The notes: generated from the sequence alone by a model not told the origin. Counted from the first letter of the stretch, positions 53,791-64,000 are shown. The stretch is DNA of 64,000 nt from Mastigamoeba balamuthi (GCA_902651635.1 CACRSC010000084.1:1451598-1515597), one strand, 5' to 3'. A program made the numbers and translations.

Positions 53791-56700
53791 CTACTGGGCA
53801 AAGTCGACGCGGAACATCAGGCACGAGGCCTCGAAGTCGCACGAGGTGCGCAGGCGCAGGAGCCTGCCCTGGAGGACCTGCGGCAGGTTGCGCATCCAGA
53901 AGGGCAGCACGTGGTGCCGCAGCGCAGCGCCCAGCGCGTAGAACGTCTCGATGCGCCCGTGGCGCACGCCCAGCGCGTCGACGAAGTCGCTGCGCCACTC
54001 GTCGCCGTCGAGGTACTCGAGGGTGCCGCCCAGGCAGACGCCCACGGGGCTGCCGTCTGCGCGGCGGATGTCGTTGCCGTTGTTGAGCGTCCAGCCGCGC
54101 CAGCTGTGGAACGCGAACGTCGGCAGCAGCGGGCCGCTGAACGTCAGCCCGCAGAGCGGCCGCAGCTCCGCCTCGACGCGCTGCGACGTCGCGTTGGGCC
54201 GCAGGCGCAGCTGCGCGGCCCCGAAGCCCTCGCGGGCGGCGCTGACTGCGTAGTCGACGCCCTGCTCGAGCGGGAACGCCACGCAGCCCGTCGGCCCCGT
54301 CGTCTTGGACACCGCGCCGAGCAGCGCGTCCTCCACGGTGACGTTGACGCCGTCCAGGGCCGCGCCGGCGACGGCGAAGCAGAGCTCGACGTCTGCGGGG
54401 GCGTTGCGGACCTGCAGGAGCGCGGGGTCGCTGTAGGCGGCGCCTCCGTGCTGCGTGACGTAGTACACGTAGTCGCCACGCGGCAGGCGCGCCTCCGAGA
54501 GCACCGCCTGCGCGGCCACGTCGGGCACGGCGTCGGCGCACTCGCAGGCGGCGCTGTCGGCGGGGCGCGCGGCCACGTCGCTGCAGACGCACGCGAAGAC
54601 GCAGTTGTCGCGCCCGCAGAGGACGCCAGCGCGCTGCAGGCGCTCGTCGTAGTAGAGCCCCGCCACGCTGGCGTTGACCACGCCGCCGACGAGCGCCACC
54701 GAGCGGACGACAGGCCGCGGCGCGAAGAAGGCGGGCAGCGTCGCCACGAGGGCGCTCTGCGGGCCGACGCGCAGGAAGACGCGCAGGGCCGCGGCCTGCG
54801 GCGCCGCGATGCCGACGGCGAAGGGGTCGGGGACGGGGCACGTGGCGTAGCGCGTCCAGACGGGGTTGCTGGCGTTGGCGTGGGCCACGTGGTAGTCGCG
54901 GCTGGCGGCGGGCGAGCAGCCCAGCGTGGCGTTGCGCAGCTGCAGCATCGCGCCCACGTAGCGGCCCGAGACGGCGAAGGCGAAGGGCTGGCGCGCGCGC
55001 TCGAGGACCAGCATCGTCGTGGCCGCGAGGTCGCGCTGCGAGACGAACGCCGCGGGGCGCGAGGCGCAGTCGACGGGGTCGTCGAAGTGGACGAGCGCGA
55101 TGGCCGCGTCGAGCGACTCGCAGGCGTCGCTGGGAACAGCCACCGGCACGCCCTTGGGCCCCGGCACCGCCGTCCCGTTGATCTGCGAGCACGCGATCCT
55201 CAGGTTCGACGCGGACCTGCGGGCTGTCAGTGAGTCTTGATGATTCAATTGGATTCGGAGAGCAGAAAGTGCGCACTGGGCAAAAGTGGTCATCGGAGTC
55301 CCCAGGAACTTGGCGCGCGTGAAGACGGCGATGGCGGCCTCAACGCCGACGCCCTTGATCGAGTCGATCGGGCGGCCGTCGGCAAAGACAGCGAAGAGCC
55401 GACCGGGGATCAGCGAGTCTGCGCACGAGTCCCCACAGAAAATAAACCAAGTCAGAACACAAAATTCTCAATGGAAAACGGGGAGCGATGGCCGTTGCGC
55501 ACTCCAGTGGTTGCCACCGTTGTCGTCGCCGCCACAGTACATGTTCTCAACAGAGTCTGAGTCGCCGTAGCACGCGGGCTGCCATAGGTCGCGCAGGCCG
55601 CTGACCGTGTGGTTCTGCTTGTTGGTCATCTGGCACTCCGGGTGGTGGCAGTCGTGCGCCAGGATCCACCGCTGCGTCCCTCCTGCACGCCCACCACCAC
55701 GTCAGAAGCCGCGGGGGGCACCCCGAGTGTGCGTTGGCGACGTGCCAGGGGCGGTGCAGTCCTCGGTGCGGCGGGTGGCCTGGTCGGGGCGGAGGGAGTC
55801 GATGGTCATGGCGAAGATGTCGCTCCAGGCCTCGTTGAGGGCGCCGCTCTGCGCCTCGTACCAGAGGCCGTCGGTGTACTCGGTGATGCCGTGGGCGTAC
55901 TCGTGCATGACGACCGTGTCGGACATCCACCCGCCGCCGCCGATGTAGAGCGCGCGCTTGAAGTAGTAGGGGCCCTCGCCGTCGCTGTCGGGGTCGTTCA
56001 TGTACCCCGTCAGCAGCGACCCCTTGCCGTCGTACGAGTCGCGCCCCGTCAGCGCCTTCCACGTCCGCTCCCTGCGCGCCGTCGTTGCCGCTCAGTCGAC
56101 GTGGCCTTACAAAAAGTAAGGGGGGACGACAGCCCCGCAAAACTGCCGGCCCACAAGAACGGGTGACGGGAGAAGAAGAACTCCATACCCCCAACATCAT
56201 AGTTGAGTGATGCCATAGCACCCCATGTCGGGTGGCTGAAACAGAAGAACGCGCGCTGTCTTTCTAGCAATCGACTAATTTGCACCCCTCAAACGAGAAA
56301 TAAGTCCTGTGGGGAGAACGTACGCAGTGAGGAGGGCGCCGAGGAAGCTGTTGAGGTCCGCGTTGGTCGTGGGGAACGCGTCGCCGTCGGACCACAGGAG
56401 GCGGTCGCCCTGCGCCCTGTCCCTGACGGCCACAAAGTGGCTGCGCTTCTGGCGCACGGCCAGCGTGGCGCCCATCCGCGCGTCGACGTACACGTCAGCG
56501 GCGCCGCACTGCACCTCCCACGCCACGACGCTCTCCCCGGCCTCGTCCGCTGCCATGCCCGGCGTGTACACGACGCGCCTCGCGCTCAGCTCGTAGCACT
56601 GCGCGTCGTTGTTGTGCCTGCGGCTCCCGTTGTTGTGCTCGTTGTTCTGATCGCTGCTCGCGTTGTTGCGGCTCTCGAGCGCTGCGCGGGCCAGCGCGGC

Positions 56701-57587
56701 GGCGCGGGCGGCCGTGGAGACGCCCAGCAGGCCCCACTGCTGCTCGCCCGCGAGGCTGACGGCGTTGGGGACCGTCGTGCCCGTCACGGAGACGATCTCG
56801 TTGCGCTCGTTCCACACAACCTGCGCGTTTTTTCGTTCGTTTTCCCCCGAAATTCAGACCGCATAAACATCAACTGCAATTTCCGTGTAACTCGTCCCCC
56901 GAAAACCGGTGTGGGGAAAACGGCCTGAGAGGGGGCGGGGGAAAGTCGCTGTGAACCTTGAGGCGGGCGCCGATAACGGGAAGACCGTCGGCGGTGCGCT
57001 GCTCGTGCGTCGTGATGGACCAGCCCGGCAGGTGCGGGTCGTTCCTGGGCGTCCCGGCGGCCTCGAGGACCAGCCCGGGGCCTCCGTACGCGGGCTCCGT
57101 CGCCAGCAGCGAGTCCAGCGTCCTCTTGAGCGTCTCGGTCCTCGTCATCCCCGCTGTGAGCCCCGGCGGGTTGCTGTCAGTCTCGTGTGGGGTTGTTTTT
57201 GATCGAGTGGTCTTGGTTTTCTTGCTAGTTCGGTTGTTTTCATGGGGAGTCCGTGCGCGTGCGGCGGCCCCGAGGGGAATTGTCTGCAGAGGGAGGGCCG
57301 AGTGCGATTGCGCGAGGAGGGGGCGGCAGTGAAGTTGCACAACGAGTTGCATGGGTTTTTTTCGCACACAAGCCAATTTCGGTTCAATCCGGAGGTGTGC
57401 AGGGGAAAGATAACGGTCAGCGATGAAACGCACCTCTGAGGGACCGGGGGAGGGCGAACGGGGGCGAGGGGGTCAGGGAGAGCGGTGCTCCGGTGGCTCT
57501 GCTGGTGCGTCTCGCGGGGGCCGCGAGGCAGCAGAGAGCGCAGAGCAGCAGCAGCGGCAGCACGCAGCTGGTGCGGTCAACGGCCAT
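53791..57587 (-). CDS. Secreted M4 (thermolysin-type) zinc metallopeptidase with long C-terminal extension, copy 2
   Basis: Tandem paralogue of copy 1 with the same exon plan. Exon 1 from ATG 57587: signal peptide (LPLLLLCALCCLAA) and the shared box PARRTSRATGAPLSLTP, donor AGAG|GTGCGT. FTP propeptide: EPAYGGPGLVLE, EQRTADGLPVIGARLKV. Catalytic exon (56080-55702): MHEYAHGITEYTDG and SGALNEAWSDIF, zinc site and catalytic residues intact. Then LRDLWQPACYGD and KGVGVEAAIAVFTRAKFLG. The C-terminal extension (55223-53791) differs from copy 1 in most places but is almost identical over 54222-54493. Introns are short; the one near 55250 contains CAATTGA. The two genes also share promoter-region words (GGGCCC, then a GTTG run), so control is probably similar. 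Confidence 0.8.
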
Positions 57588-57956
57588 CTTCGTGCGGTGT
57601 GGGGGCCCAAGCAGGTGTGTTGGTGTGCAGGTTGCTGCTTTTCTGTTGACGTTGCTGACAAGTGACTATTTTTCCCTCGCGACAAGTGGAGAAGAGATAT
57701 TCCATTTCCGCTCAGTAAGATATTCTGCGGCACCACCTGCAACCTGCGCTGGGCCTGGGCGGGTTCTAATACCGCTCTCCCGACCGCAGAATGCAAGTGG
57801 TGCCGAATCAGAAAAAGCGGAACCACAACAGATGATATCTTCGTGATCACTAAGATACTATCCGAAAATCTCCTGGACAGATATCCAAGGGAACCCCACA
57901 CCGTCAGGGGAACGCAAGCAACAGGGCAGAGAGAGCAGAGAGAGGCGGCGGCTGGC

Positions 57957-60900
57957 ATGGAGACCAAGGAGAGCAAGACACGCCTCCTGCAGACGCTGCG
58001 GGAGGAGGTGGTGCAGCTCAAGGTGGTGCAGCAGGAGCAGCAGGACACCATCGACAAGATCGTCAAATGGTAGCCCCTGCCATCGCGATATTAACACACA
58101 CAGAGCACAACACAACCAACCCCACAGCACAGCACAACACAACACAACAAACCCCACCCCACAGCACAGCACAACAATCGACACAGCACAGCAGCGCAAC
58201 AGAGAGCACAACACAACAAGCCCCACAGCACAACACAACAACCCCCACAGCACAGCAAAACAACCGGCACAGCACAACACAACACAACAGAGAGCACAGC
58301 ACAACAAACGCCACAACACAGCACAGCAGACACGGCAACTGAAGCACACGGGTACACGCCGCAGGCTGAGGAAGAACAACTACGGGCCGACGATCGAGAA
58401 GCTGCAGGACGACCTGAGCGAGACGGCGGCCAAGCTGCTCTCGGTGGACAGCAACGTCAAGGCCCTGGCCGAGCAGCTCCGCGACAGCAACGAGACACGC
58501 CAGCGCCTCAACGCCTGGCTCAAGGACAACATCGGCGCAGGCCTCGAGCACATCGACCGCCGCATCGATACCCGCTCCGCAGCCGACAAGTGCGAGCCCT
58601 ATGGCTGTTCCGCGCTCTTTGTTTCCTGTGAATGGTCTCATGGTGTAGTGGCATCACATCGACTTGACGTGTCGAGGGTTCCAGGATCAATACCTGGTGG
58701 GACCATCTTTTTGTCTCACTCGCCACTCCCCCACGCCCCCAGGGCTGAGATGCTGGAGACGGTGCGGGCGATGTTCAAGGAGGAGGACGCCAGCCACGAG
58801 GTCGAGATGCGCCGCGTGCGCCTTGAGGACCACGCCGAGCGCACCGCGGAGCTGCAGGCCGCAGAGGCCCGCCTGCGCGCACTCGTCACCTCCTCGGCCT
58901 CGGACACCACCTCCCGCGTCGACGGCTCCGTCGAGGCCCTCCGCGAGGTAATCTGTCTCGTCATCGTCTCTCTCCGTTCTCTTTTTCCGGGGGCACTTGC
59001 ATTTCCTTGCCTGTTTCGGGAGAGGAATTTTTGGAATTTTCACTGATAGGAATTTTACCCGAACAGGAAACCCGCGCGCGGGTGGAGGCGTCGCAGCGCG
59101 CGGCCTCGGAGCGGGTGGCGCGGCTGCGCGAGGAGCTGACGGCGGCGCACGACCGCGACCGCCGCGAGCTGGCGGCGCTGATCGCCGACGAGCTCGCCGA
59201 GGAGCGCCGCGCGCGCGACGCCGACGTCTGCGAGACCCGCGCGGCCTGCGACGCCGCCGCCGCGCGCGCCGTCCGCGACGCCCGCGCCGCCGCCGAGCTC
59301 GAGGCCGCGCGCCTCTCGGGCGGCGCCGCGCGGGCCTCTGCGGACGAGTGCGCCGACGTGCGGGCCGAGGCAGCGCACAGGCTGCGCGACCTGCGCGAGG
59401 AGTCGCTGCGCGTGCGCGCGGGGCTCGCGCGTGTCGCCCGCGAGCTCGCGGAGGTGCGCGCGGGGGCCGAGGCGCGGCGCGAGCTGCAGGGCGCGCTGCG
59501 CGGGGCGCGGCCGGCGGAGCTGCGCGGGGAGAGCGCCGACGAGGCGCGGCAGTGGCTGGCGGCGCGCGGGCTGGGGGCCTACGTGGCGGCGCTCGAGGCC
59601 AACGGCTTCCTGCTCAACGCGCGCGCCGTGGCGCTGCTGACCGAGGGCGACCTCGACGCGGTGGGCGTGCGCGCGCCCGGGCACCGCAAGGCGCTGCTGG
59701 TGGCCGCGCGCGACGTGCGCCGGTGGGCCGAGGGCCTCACGCCCGCCGAGCAGCAGCGGCGCCAGGAGCTCCTCCAGATGGCCGCCGCCGCCCAGCAGCA
59801 GCGCCCGCAGACCCCCACGTCCGCGCGCCCCGAGGCTGCCGCCGCCGCGGACCCCGTCCCCGAGCCCGCCGAGCCCGCCCAGGACTCCAAGTGGAAGGAA
59901 GAAGGTCCGCTTTCAGCCGCCCAATTCAATTGATTTCCCGCCCCTTCTCTCTTACTCACACTGAGCGCATCGCAGAGGAGCGCATCGAGCGCGAGAGGAC
60001 GGAGCGCAGGCAGCGCGCGGAGCAGCTGAAGGCCGAGGAGGAGCGCAAGCGCGCCGAGCTCGAGGAGGCCGAGCGCCGCGAGCGCGCAGAGGCCGAGGCG
60101 GCCCGCGAGGCCCGCGAGAAGCAGCGGGCAGAGCGCGAGGCCGAGCGCGCGGCCCGCGAGCGCGAGCGCCTGGAGCGCCTGAGCTCCGCAGCCGCAGACA
60201 CGCAGCGCCAGTCCACGGCGTCGGACGCCGAGCAGGAGGCGCAGATGGCCGCAGAGGCCGAGCGCGAGTTCGCCCGCGCAGAGGCCGAGCGCCGCCAGAA
60301 GGTCAGGCAATTGAATCGCTCATTCAAAATCGGCCAATTCACATACGATTGCCGCACGGCTGCGCTGCGCAGGCGGAGGAGAGCGCGGCAGCAGCGAGGG
60401 CCGCGGCGGAGAAGGAGGAGAGCGAGCGGAGGGAGCGGCTGGAGCGGGAGGCTGCGGCCATCGCGGAGGAGAAGAGGAAACTCGAGGAGCTGCGCGCGCA
60501 GGTGGAGGCCGAGCAGCGCAGGGCCCGCGAGGAGCAGCAGCAGCGCGCCGCGCGCGAGGAGCGCGAGAGGCGCGAGCGCGCAGAGGCGGAGGCCAAGGCG
60601 AGGGCCGAGGCGCTGGCAGAGGCCGAGCGGGCGAGGACACCGCAGCAGAAGCCCCGGACGCCGCAGCAGCAGGAGCAGCAGCAGCGCAGCCACAGGGAGG
60701 CCGAGGCCGACGACGGGCTCCTGGACGACATCGAGCAGACGCAGCAGAAGCACCAGCAGCAGAGGAGGCTGCCGGCGCCCGCCAAGCACGCCCAGCAGCA
60801 GCACAGCGAGTCGGAGGAGGAGCGCAAGCCCGCGACGCCCGCGACGCCGGCGCAGCAGAGAACACTGCCGCAGCCGGCCAGGAAAGCAGCGACGCCTGCC

Positions 60901-63256
60901 GAGGAGAGGCAGAGGCCCAGGGAGCAGCAGGAGCAGGAGCACGAGGCCGAGCACGAGCCGCAACGCAAGGCACAGCAGCAGCCCCAGGTGGCAGAGGCCC
61001 ACAGCGCGCAGCAGCAGAGCGAGGAGAGGCCTCCCGAGAACGAGCTCGAGGCCAAGTTCCGCGCGAGGCAGCAGAGGGCTGAGGCAAAGCAGCAGGAGCC
61101 GCACGAGGCAGAGACCACCGCACAGCAGCAGCAGCAGCAGCATCAGCCTCAGCCTCAGGCACCGAAGAAGGCAGCCGAGGCAGAGGAGGATTGGCCAGAG
61201 CCCACCCAGAAGCAGCAGCCGCAGCAGCAGGGCAGGCAGAAGCCACAGACACCCCACACGCAGGAGAGCAAGAAGGCCGCAGCACCGGCGGAGGACGACG
61301 AGTGGCCCGAGCCCCAGCAGAAGCAGCAGCAGCAGAGCAAAGCAAAGCAGGAGCCCAGGCCTCCTGTGAAGCCCCGCGAGGAGCAGCCGCAGCAGCAGCA
61401 CGAGGAGCCCGAGGAGCTCGACGACTGGGGCGACCCCATCCCCAAGAAGCAGCCGCAGCCGCAGCCGCAGCCGCAGGCGGCGCAGCCCAAGCCCACGGCG
61501 CAGCCGCAGCCCAGGGCGGAGGAGGCTCCCAAGCCCAAGGCACACCCTCCCACAGTCAATCAATTGACAAGTATTTTCGTGCTGACATGGCCCTTGCGGC
61601 CGCCTCGGCAGACGCAGGCCGCTCCTGCTGCGAGGCCGGCGGCGGCGGAGGAGGAGAGGGACGTGTCGGAGCAGGGGCCCGTGGAGAAGGTGGGCACGCT
61701 GCTCGAGGTCACGCGGGCGCTGCGCGAGGCCCACGCGAGCATGCGGTCCGACAGCGACGTGACGACGTGGCTGCTGGCGGGGTACGCGGGGTCCAAGGCC
61801 ACGCTGAGCCTCTACGCCTCGGGGACGGGCGCGGGCGTCGCGGGGCTGCGGGACGCGCTGGCCGAGAGCATCGGGAAGCACGGGCCCGAGGTCCTCTACG
61901 GCTACATGCGCGTGGCCTACGGCGAGAACGAGCGCCCCAAGTTCGTCTTCGTGACCCTCGTCCCCGACGCCCTCAGCGGCATGGCAAAGGTCTGCTGCCC
62001 TACCTTCAGTTCTCGATCTATTCCATTCATTTCGCAAATTGTCTTTTTTCAATTTGACTTCATTTTACTGATCGTTCATCTTAACTTTCCCGTTGCTCTG
62101 CGTCAATGCACACACTTGCGTTATGATTGACCTGTGGGCACCTGCAGGCCAAGGCGAACATGCACAAGGCGGACGTGGGGGCGTTCCTGCAGTACTTCCA
62201 CACGTACATGAACATCAGCGACGCCGGGGAGGTGAGGCAGGACGTTGTCGAGGAGAAGCTGCGCGCAGCAGGCGGGGCGCACTACGGCAGGGGCGACGGC
62301 GGCGGCGTGTCGGGTGGCGGCGAGGACTTTGGCGGCATGAAGCGCCTGGCGTCCTCCAACTTCGCTGCCAAGGGCGCCGTCGTGCTTGCGGCGGGCAAGA
62401 GCCCCTCTGCTCGCCAGGGCCTCTTCGACGACGAGGACGAGCAGCAGCAGCAGCACCACCAGCAACAGCAGCCCAAGGCGCACCACGCGGAGCCCAAGGT
62501 ACGGCCTGTGCATTCCCCACAGCGCAGCCAATTGACCTTACGATGGGCACGGGCCTCTCAGGAGCAGAAGAAGGAGCAGGCGAAACCAAAGGAAGAGCCC
62601 AAGGTACGAGGAAATGCGCAACAGCCGCAATTCAATCAATTGACTTTTCCATTGAACAGAAGAAGGAGCCGCAGGTGCCCAAGGAGCCCAAGAAGGAGCA
62701 GCCAAAGCCCAAGCCCAAGCCAGCGCCCGAACCCGAGCCCGAGAAGCCAAAGCCTGTAGCGCAGCAGCAACAGGCTGAGAAGCGCAAGCAGACCGCAGCG
62801 GAGCCCCAGAAGGCGAGGGAGGACGAGCAGCCCAAGGTCAAGGCCAAGGCCAAGCCCGCTACGCCCGAGCACGAGAAGCAGCAGCAGAGGGCGGAGCCCC
62901 AGGCGGCGGCCGCAGAGGGGGCGCAGGCCAACACGCAGGCAGCGCAGCCCAACGCCAACAACAAGTTCATCAACGACTACCAGAGGCGCAAGGCCGAGCT
63001 GATGAGCAGGCAGGAGCCCGCCAGGCCCACGGAGCAGCGCCTCAAGCAGATCGCCGCGATCCTGGGCGAGGGCGGCACGGACATCGCGGGGGGCAGGGCG
63101 ATGCTCTACGGCGACCTCAAGAGGGCCGCCGAGGCCGCGGGGGCCGCAGACAACCTGGCAGCTGTCCTGAGGGCGCTCAAGCAGGCGGGGACCGTCGACT
63201 ACGCGGGGTCCATGCTCGACGAGGACGCCATGGTCACCCTCGTCGACGGCCAGTAG
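57957..63256 (+). CDS. Coiled-coil / SAM / ADF-H / costars actin-regulatory protein, about 11 exons
   Basis: Start ATG 57957 (METKESKTRLLQ). Exons 1-4: long coiled coil (REEVVQLKVVQQEQQ; LQDDLSETAAKLLSVDSN; then an Ala/Arg/Glu-rich helix). 59500-59735: SAM domain (QWLAARGLGAYVAALEANGF, TEGDLDAVGV, HRKALL). 59990-61550: very long charged, Gln/Glu/Lys/Pro-rich stretch. 61680-62240: ADF-H domain of the coactosin/drebrin type (VTRALREAHASMRSDSD, TTWLLAGYAG, GYMRVAYGENERPKFVF; then KANMHKADVGAFLQYFH), which binds actin filaments. 62550-62950: second low-complexity linker. 63010-63250: costars domain (RLKQIAAILGEGG, MLYGDLKRAAEAAG, VDYAGSMLDEDAMVTLV), linked to actin and Rho signalling in Dictyostelium. 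The combination suggests an oligomerising actin scaffold. The second intron ends at GCCGCAG near 58364; the third holds a tRNA gene. Five introns contain CAATTGA. Confidence 0.8.
58096..58330. repeat. CA-rich low-complexity block (CACAACA/CAGCACA words) in intron 1
   Basis: About 235 bases of imperfect ACAACAC/CAGCACA words with almost no T on the coding strand. It makes this intron several times longer than its neighbours (58071 to about 58363). No fixed repeat-spacer order, so not a CRISPR array. Likely slippage-grown. Confidence 0.75.
58634..58705 (+). tRNA. tRNA-Val, anticodon GAC, inside a protein-coding intron
   Basis: 72 bases fold as a complete cloverleaf. Acceptor stem GGTCTCA pairs with TGGGACC (one G-T pair), discriminator A. 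D arm: GTG...CAC, loop TAGTGGCAT with the GG pair. Anticodon stem TCGAC/GTCGA, perfect, loop TTGACGT: U33 then GAC at 58666-58668. Variable loop GGGTT. T stem CCAGG/CCTGG, perfect; T loop ATCAATA, which deviates from the usual TTC start. A box TGGTGTAGTGG is good; the B box GGATCAATACC has two or three departures. A run of five T (58708-58712) follows as a Pol III terminator. No tRNA intron. The gene lies inside intron 58590-58742 of the SAM/ADF-H/costars gene, same strand. Valine GAC tRNAs are rare in eukaryotes, which mostly read GTC/GTT with an inosine-34 AAC tRNA. Confidence 0.8.
58708..58712 (+). terminator. Pol III T5 terminator of the intronic tRNA
   Basis: TTTTT two bases after the discriminator base of the tRNA. 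It also lies upstream of the splice acceptor, so it could double as a pyrimidine tract. Confidence 0.6.
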
Positions 63257-63431
63257 GGGGAACAAGGTCTCTAGCTCGCGGGCCACAGCCCCACGCTAGC
63301 CGCGCTGCAGGTTCAAATACAAAGACTGCCAGACACTGTTGGCTGGCTTTAAGGCTTTATCTCACAGGATATTGTCCACACGGCTTCAATTGAGCAATGA
63401 GAGTAGTATCTTCAAGCCAGAACTCATTCTC

Positions 63432-64000
63432 ATGGAGGCTGTGATCTGCGCGCTTCTTACACGGAGGCGCCTGGCGTATACAAAGGCAGTACCTCATAGG
63501 GAGGCAGAGGCGGTGCTGGACTCCCTCTCCATTGTCGCAAACAGCGAGAAGCAGGTCATGGAGGCTGCACTGGACTCCCAGCAAACAGCGAGCAGCAGGT
63601 CATGGAGGCTGCGCTCTGCGTTGTGTTTTCTCAGACCAGCGCCTCACGTTCCGAGCATTGTGGCGCCTGAGGGCCATCTGCCCATCGTGGCGCAATGCCA
63701 TCGAATCATCCTGCGTTCTGGCAGCCTACATTGGCACGAGAGAGCGCATTTCCAAGCTGCAGCTCGTCAACATCCCAAAGGAAGGCCTCAGGGACGCTCT
63801 GGTAGCCGACCACATCCTTGATATTCTCTCGCCCCTCGAGAGACAAGGAAAATTCAGGACCACTGGTGTACCGCAGTCCATCAGGACAGCACATCTTCTC
63901 GATTCACTCAGAGGTCTGTCACGCAGCTCAGCCAGTGCTGCATGCTTTGCTCTGGGGGCCGTATCTCTTACCGAGATTCCGTTTCTTACTCCACACGAAT
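63432..64000 (+). CDS. Incomplete gene with an F-box-like segment (runs off the window)
   Basis: A candidate start at 63432 (MEAVICALLTRRRLAYTKAV) leads to a helical N-terminus. From about 63635, just after an acceptor-like TTTTCTCAG, another frame reads an F-box-like block: DQRLTFRALWRLRAICPSW and R-N-A-I, then KLQLVNIPKEGLRDALVADH, LDILSPLERQGKF and on to the window end without a stop. The F-box identity rests on the L-x-x-L-R-A-I-C-x-x-W-R pattern only. The first and second parts should be joined by an intron, but a 44-base duplication at 63537-63620 obscures the donor. It is not close to the F-box array at 3-9 kb. Confidence 0.4.
63537..63620. repeat. 44-base tandem duplication
   Basis: GCAAACAGCGAG(A/C)AGCAGGTC... 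occurs at 63537 and again at 63581, with two mismatches over the first 35 bases. The period is not a multiple of three, so if coding it changes frame; if it spans a donor (AGCAG|GTCATG appears twice) it duplicates a splice site. Confidence 0.7.

Noticed and set aside
58096-58330. CRISPR-like or satellite array
   Set aside because: There is no constant repeat with unique spacers; words vary in length and order, and this is a eukaryotic intron.
58634-58705. Reading the tRNA as tRNA-Gln or tRNA-Asp
   Set aside because: Backbone words resemble Gln, but the only perfect anticodon stem (TCGAC/GTCGA) places U33 before GAC; neither TTG/CTG nor GTC can be placed after U33 with a paired stem.
59956-62052. 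Long minus-strand open frame (about 700 codons) rich in Leu opposite the actin-regulator gene
   Set aside because: It is the complement of CAG/GAG-rich linker codons (poly-Leu from reverse-read Gln/Glu codons), crosses introns and has no domain.
1-64000. Transposons, retroelements or virus-derived elements
   Set aside because: I found no reverse transcriptase, integrase, transposase or capsid-like reading frame, and no long terminal or inverted repeats.

Overview
The window is from a GC-rich, intron-rich protist nuclear genome. The gene repertoire is that of a free-living amoeba, most likely Amoebozoa: a zizimin-type DOCK exchange factor, a protein that fuses an ADF-H (coactosin-like) domain to a costars domain, a CLU-family protein, an F-box array and M4 peptidases. 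An archamoeba such as Mastigamoeba is a reasonable guess, but that is an inference from gene content, GC bias and short introns. No sequence comparison could be run. Introns are mostly 45-150 bases, usually GT-AG with a few candidate GC-AG, and many carry an internal CAATTGA motif. Two runs of N (26765-26817 and 46054-46796) and a single N at 48792 mark assembly joins.

Layout. 1-303: the end of a TDP2-like phosphodiesterase. 635-2276 (minus): a MATE transporter. 2.5-9.1 kb (minus): three tandem F-box paralogues with two decayed relics between and beside them. 9.4-12.5 kb (minus): an ankyrin-like repeat protein ending in a UBR box. 13.0-27.6 kb (minus): two tandem giant paralogues that join a CLU domain, RCC1 repeats, Ig-like segments and a C-terminal SAM domain. 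27.6-29.9 kb (plus): PEX1, head to head with the second giant gene. 30.3-36.4 kb (plus): a single-pass membrane protein with an integrin-alpha-like FG-GAP propeller outside and an ADP-ribosyltransferase (PARP-like) domain inside. 36.9-39.0 kb: a Cys-rich membrane protein, a relic of the ART-receptor 3' end, and SmF. 39.6-46.0 kb (plus): DOCK. 47-57.6 kb: a GPI-type tail, a truncated and two whole secreted M4 metallopeptidases (minus), and an EF-hand protein. 58-63.3 kb (plus): a coiled-coil/SAM/ADF-H/costars protein with a tRNA-Val(GAC) gene inside one of its introns. 63.4-64 kb: an incomplete gene with an F-box-like segment.

This is a eukaryotic chromosome, so neighbours need not work together, and most of the region looks shaped by local tandem duplication (F-box genes, CLU-RCC1-SAM genes, M4 peptidases, the ART-receptor 3' end) followed by decay or gene conversion. 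Functional themes are actin and Rho-GTPase control (DOCK; ADF-H/costars), ubiquitin targeting (F-box; UBR), organelle biology (PEX1; CLU family) and cell-surface sensing or digestion (ART receptor; secreted M4 peptidases). I saw no retroelement, DNA transposon, virus-like element or CRISPR array.
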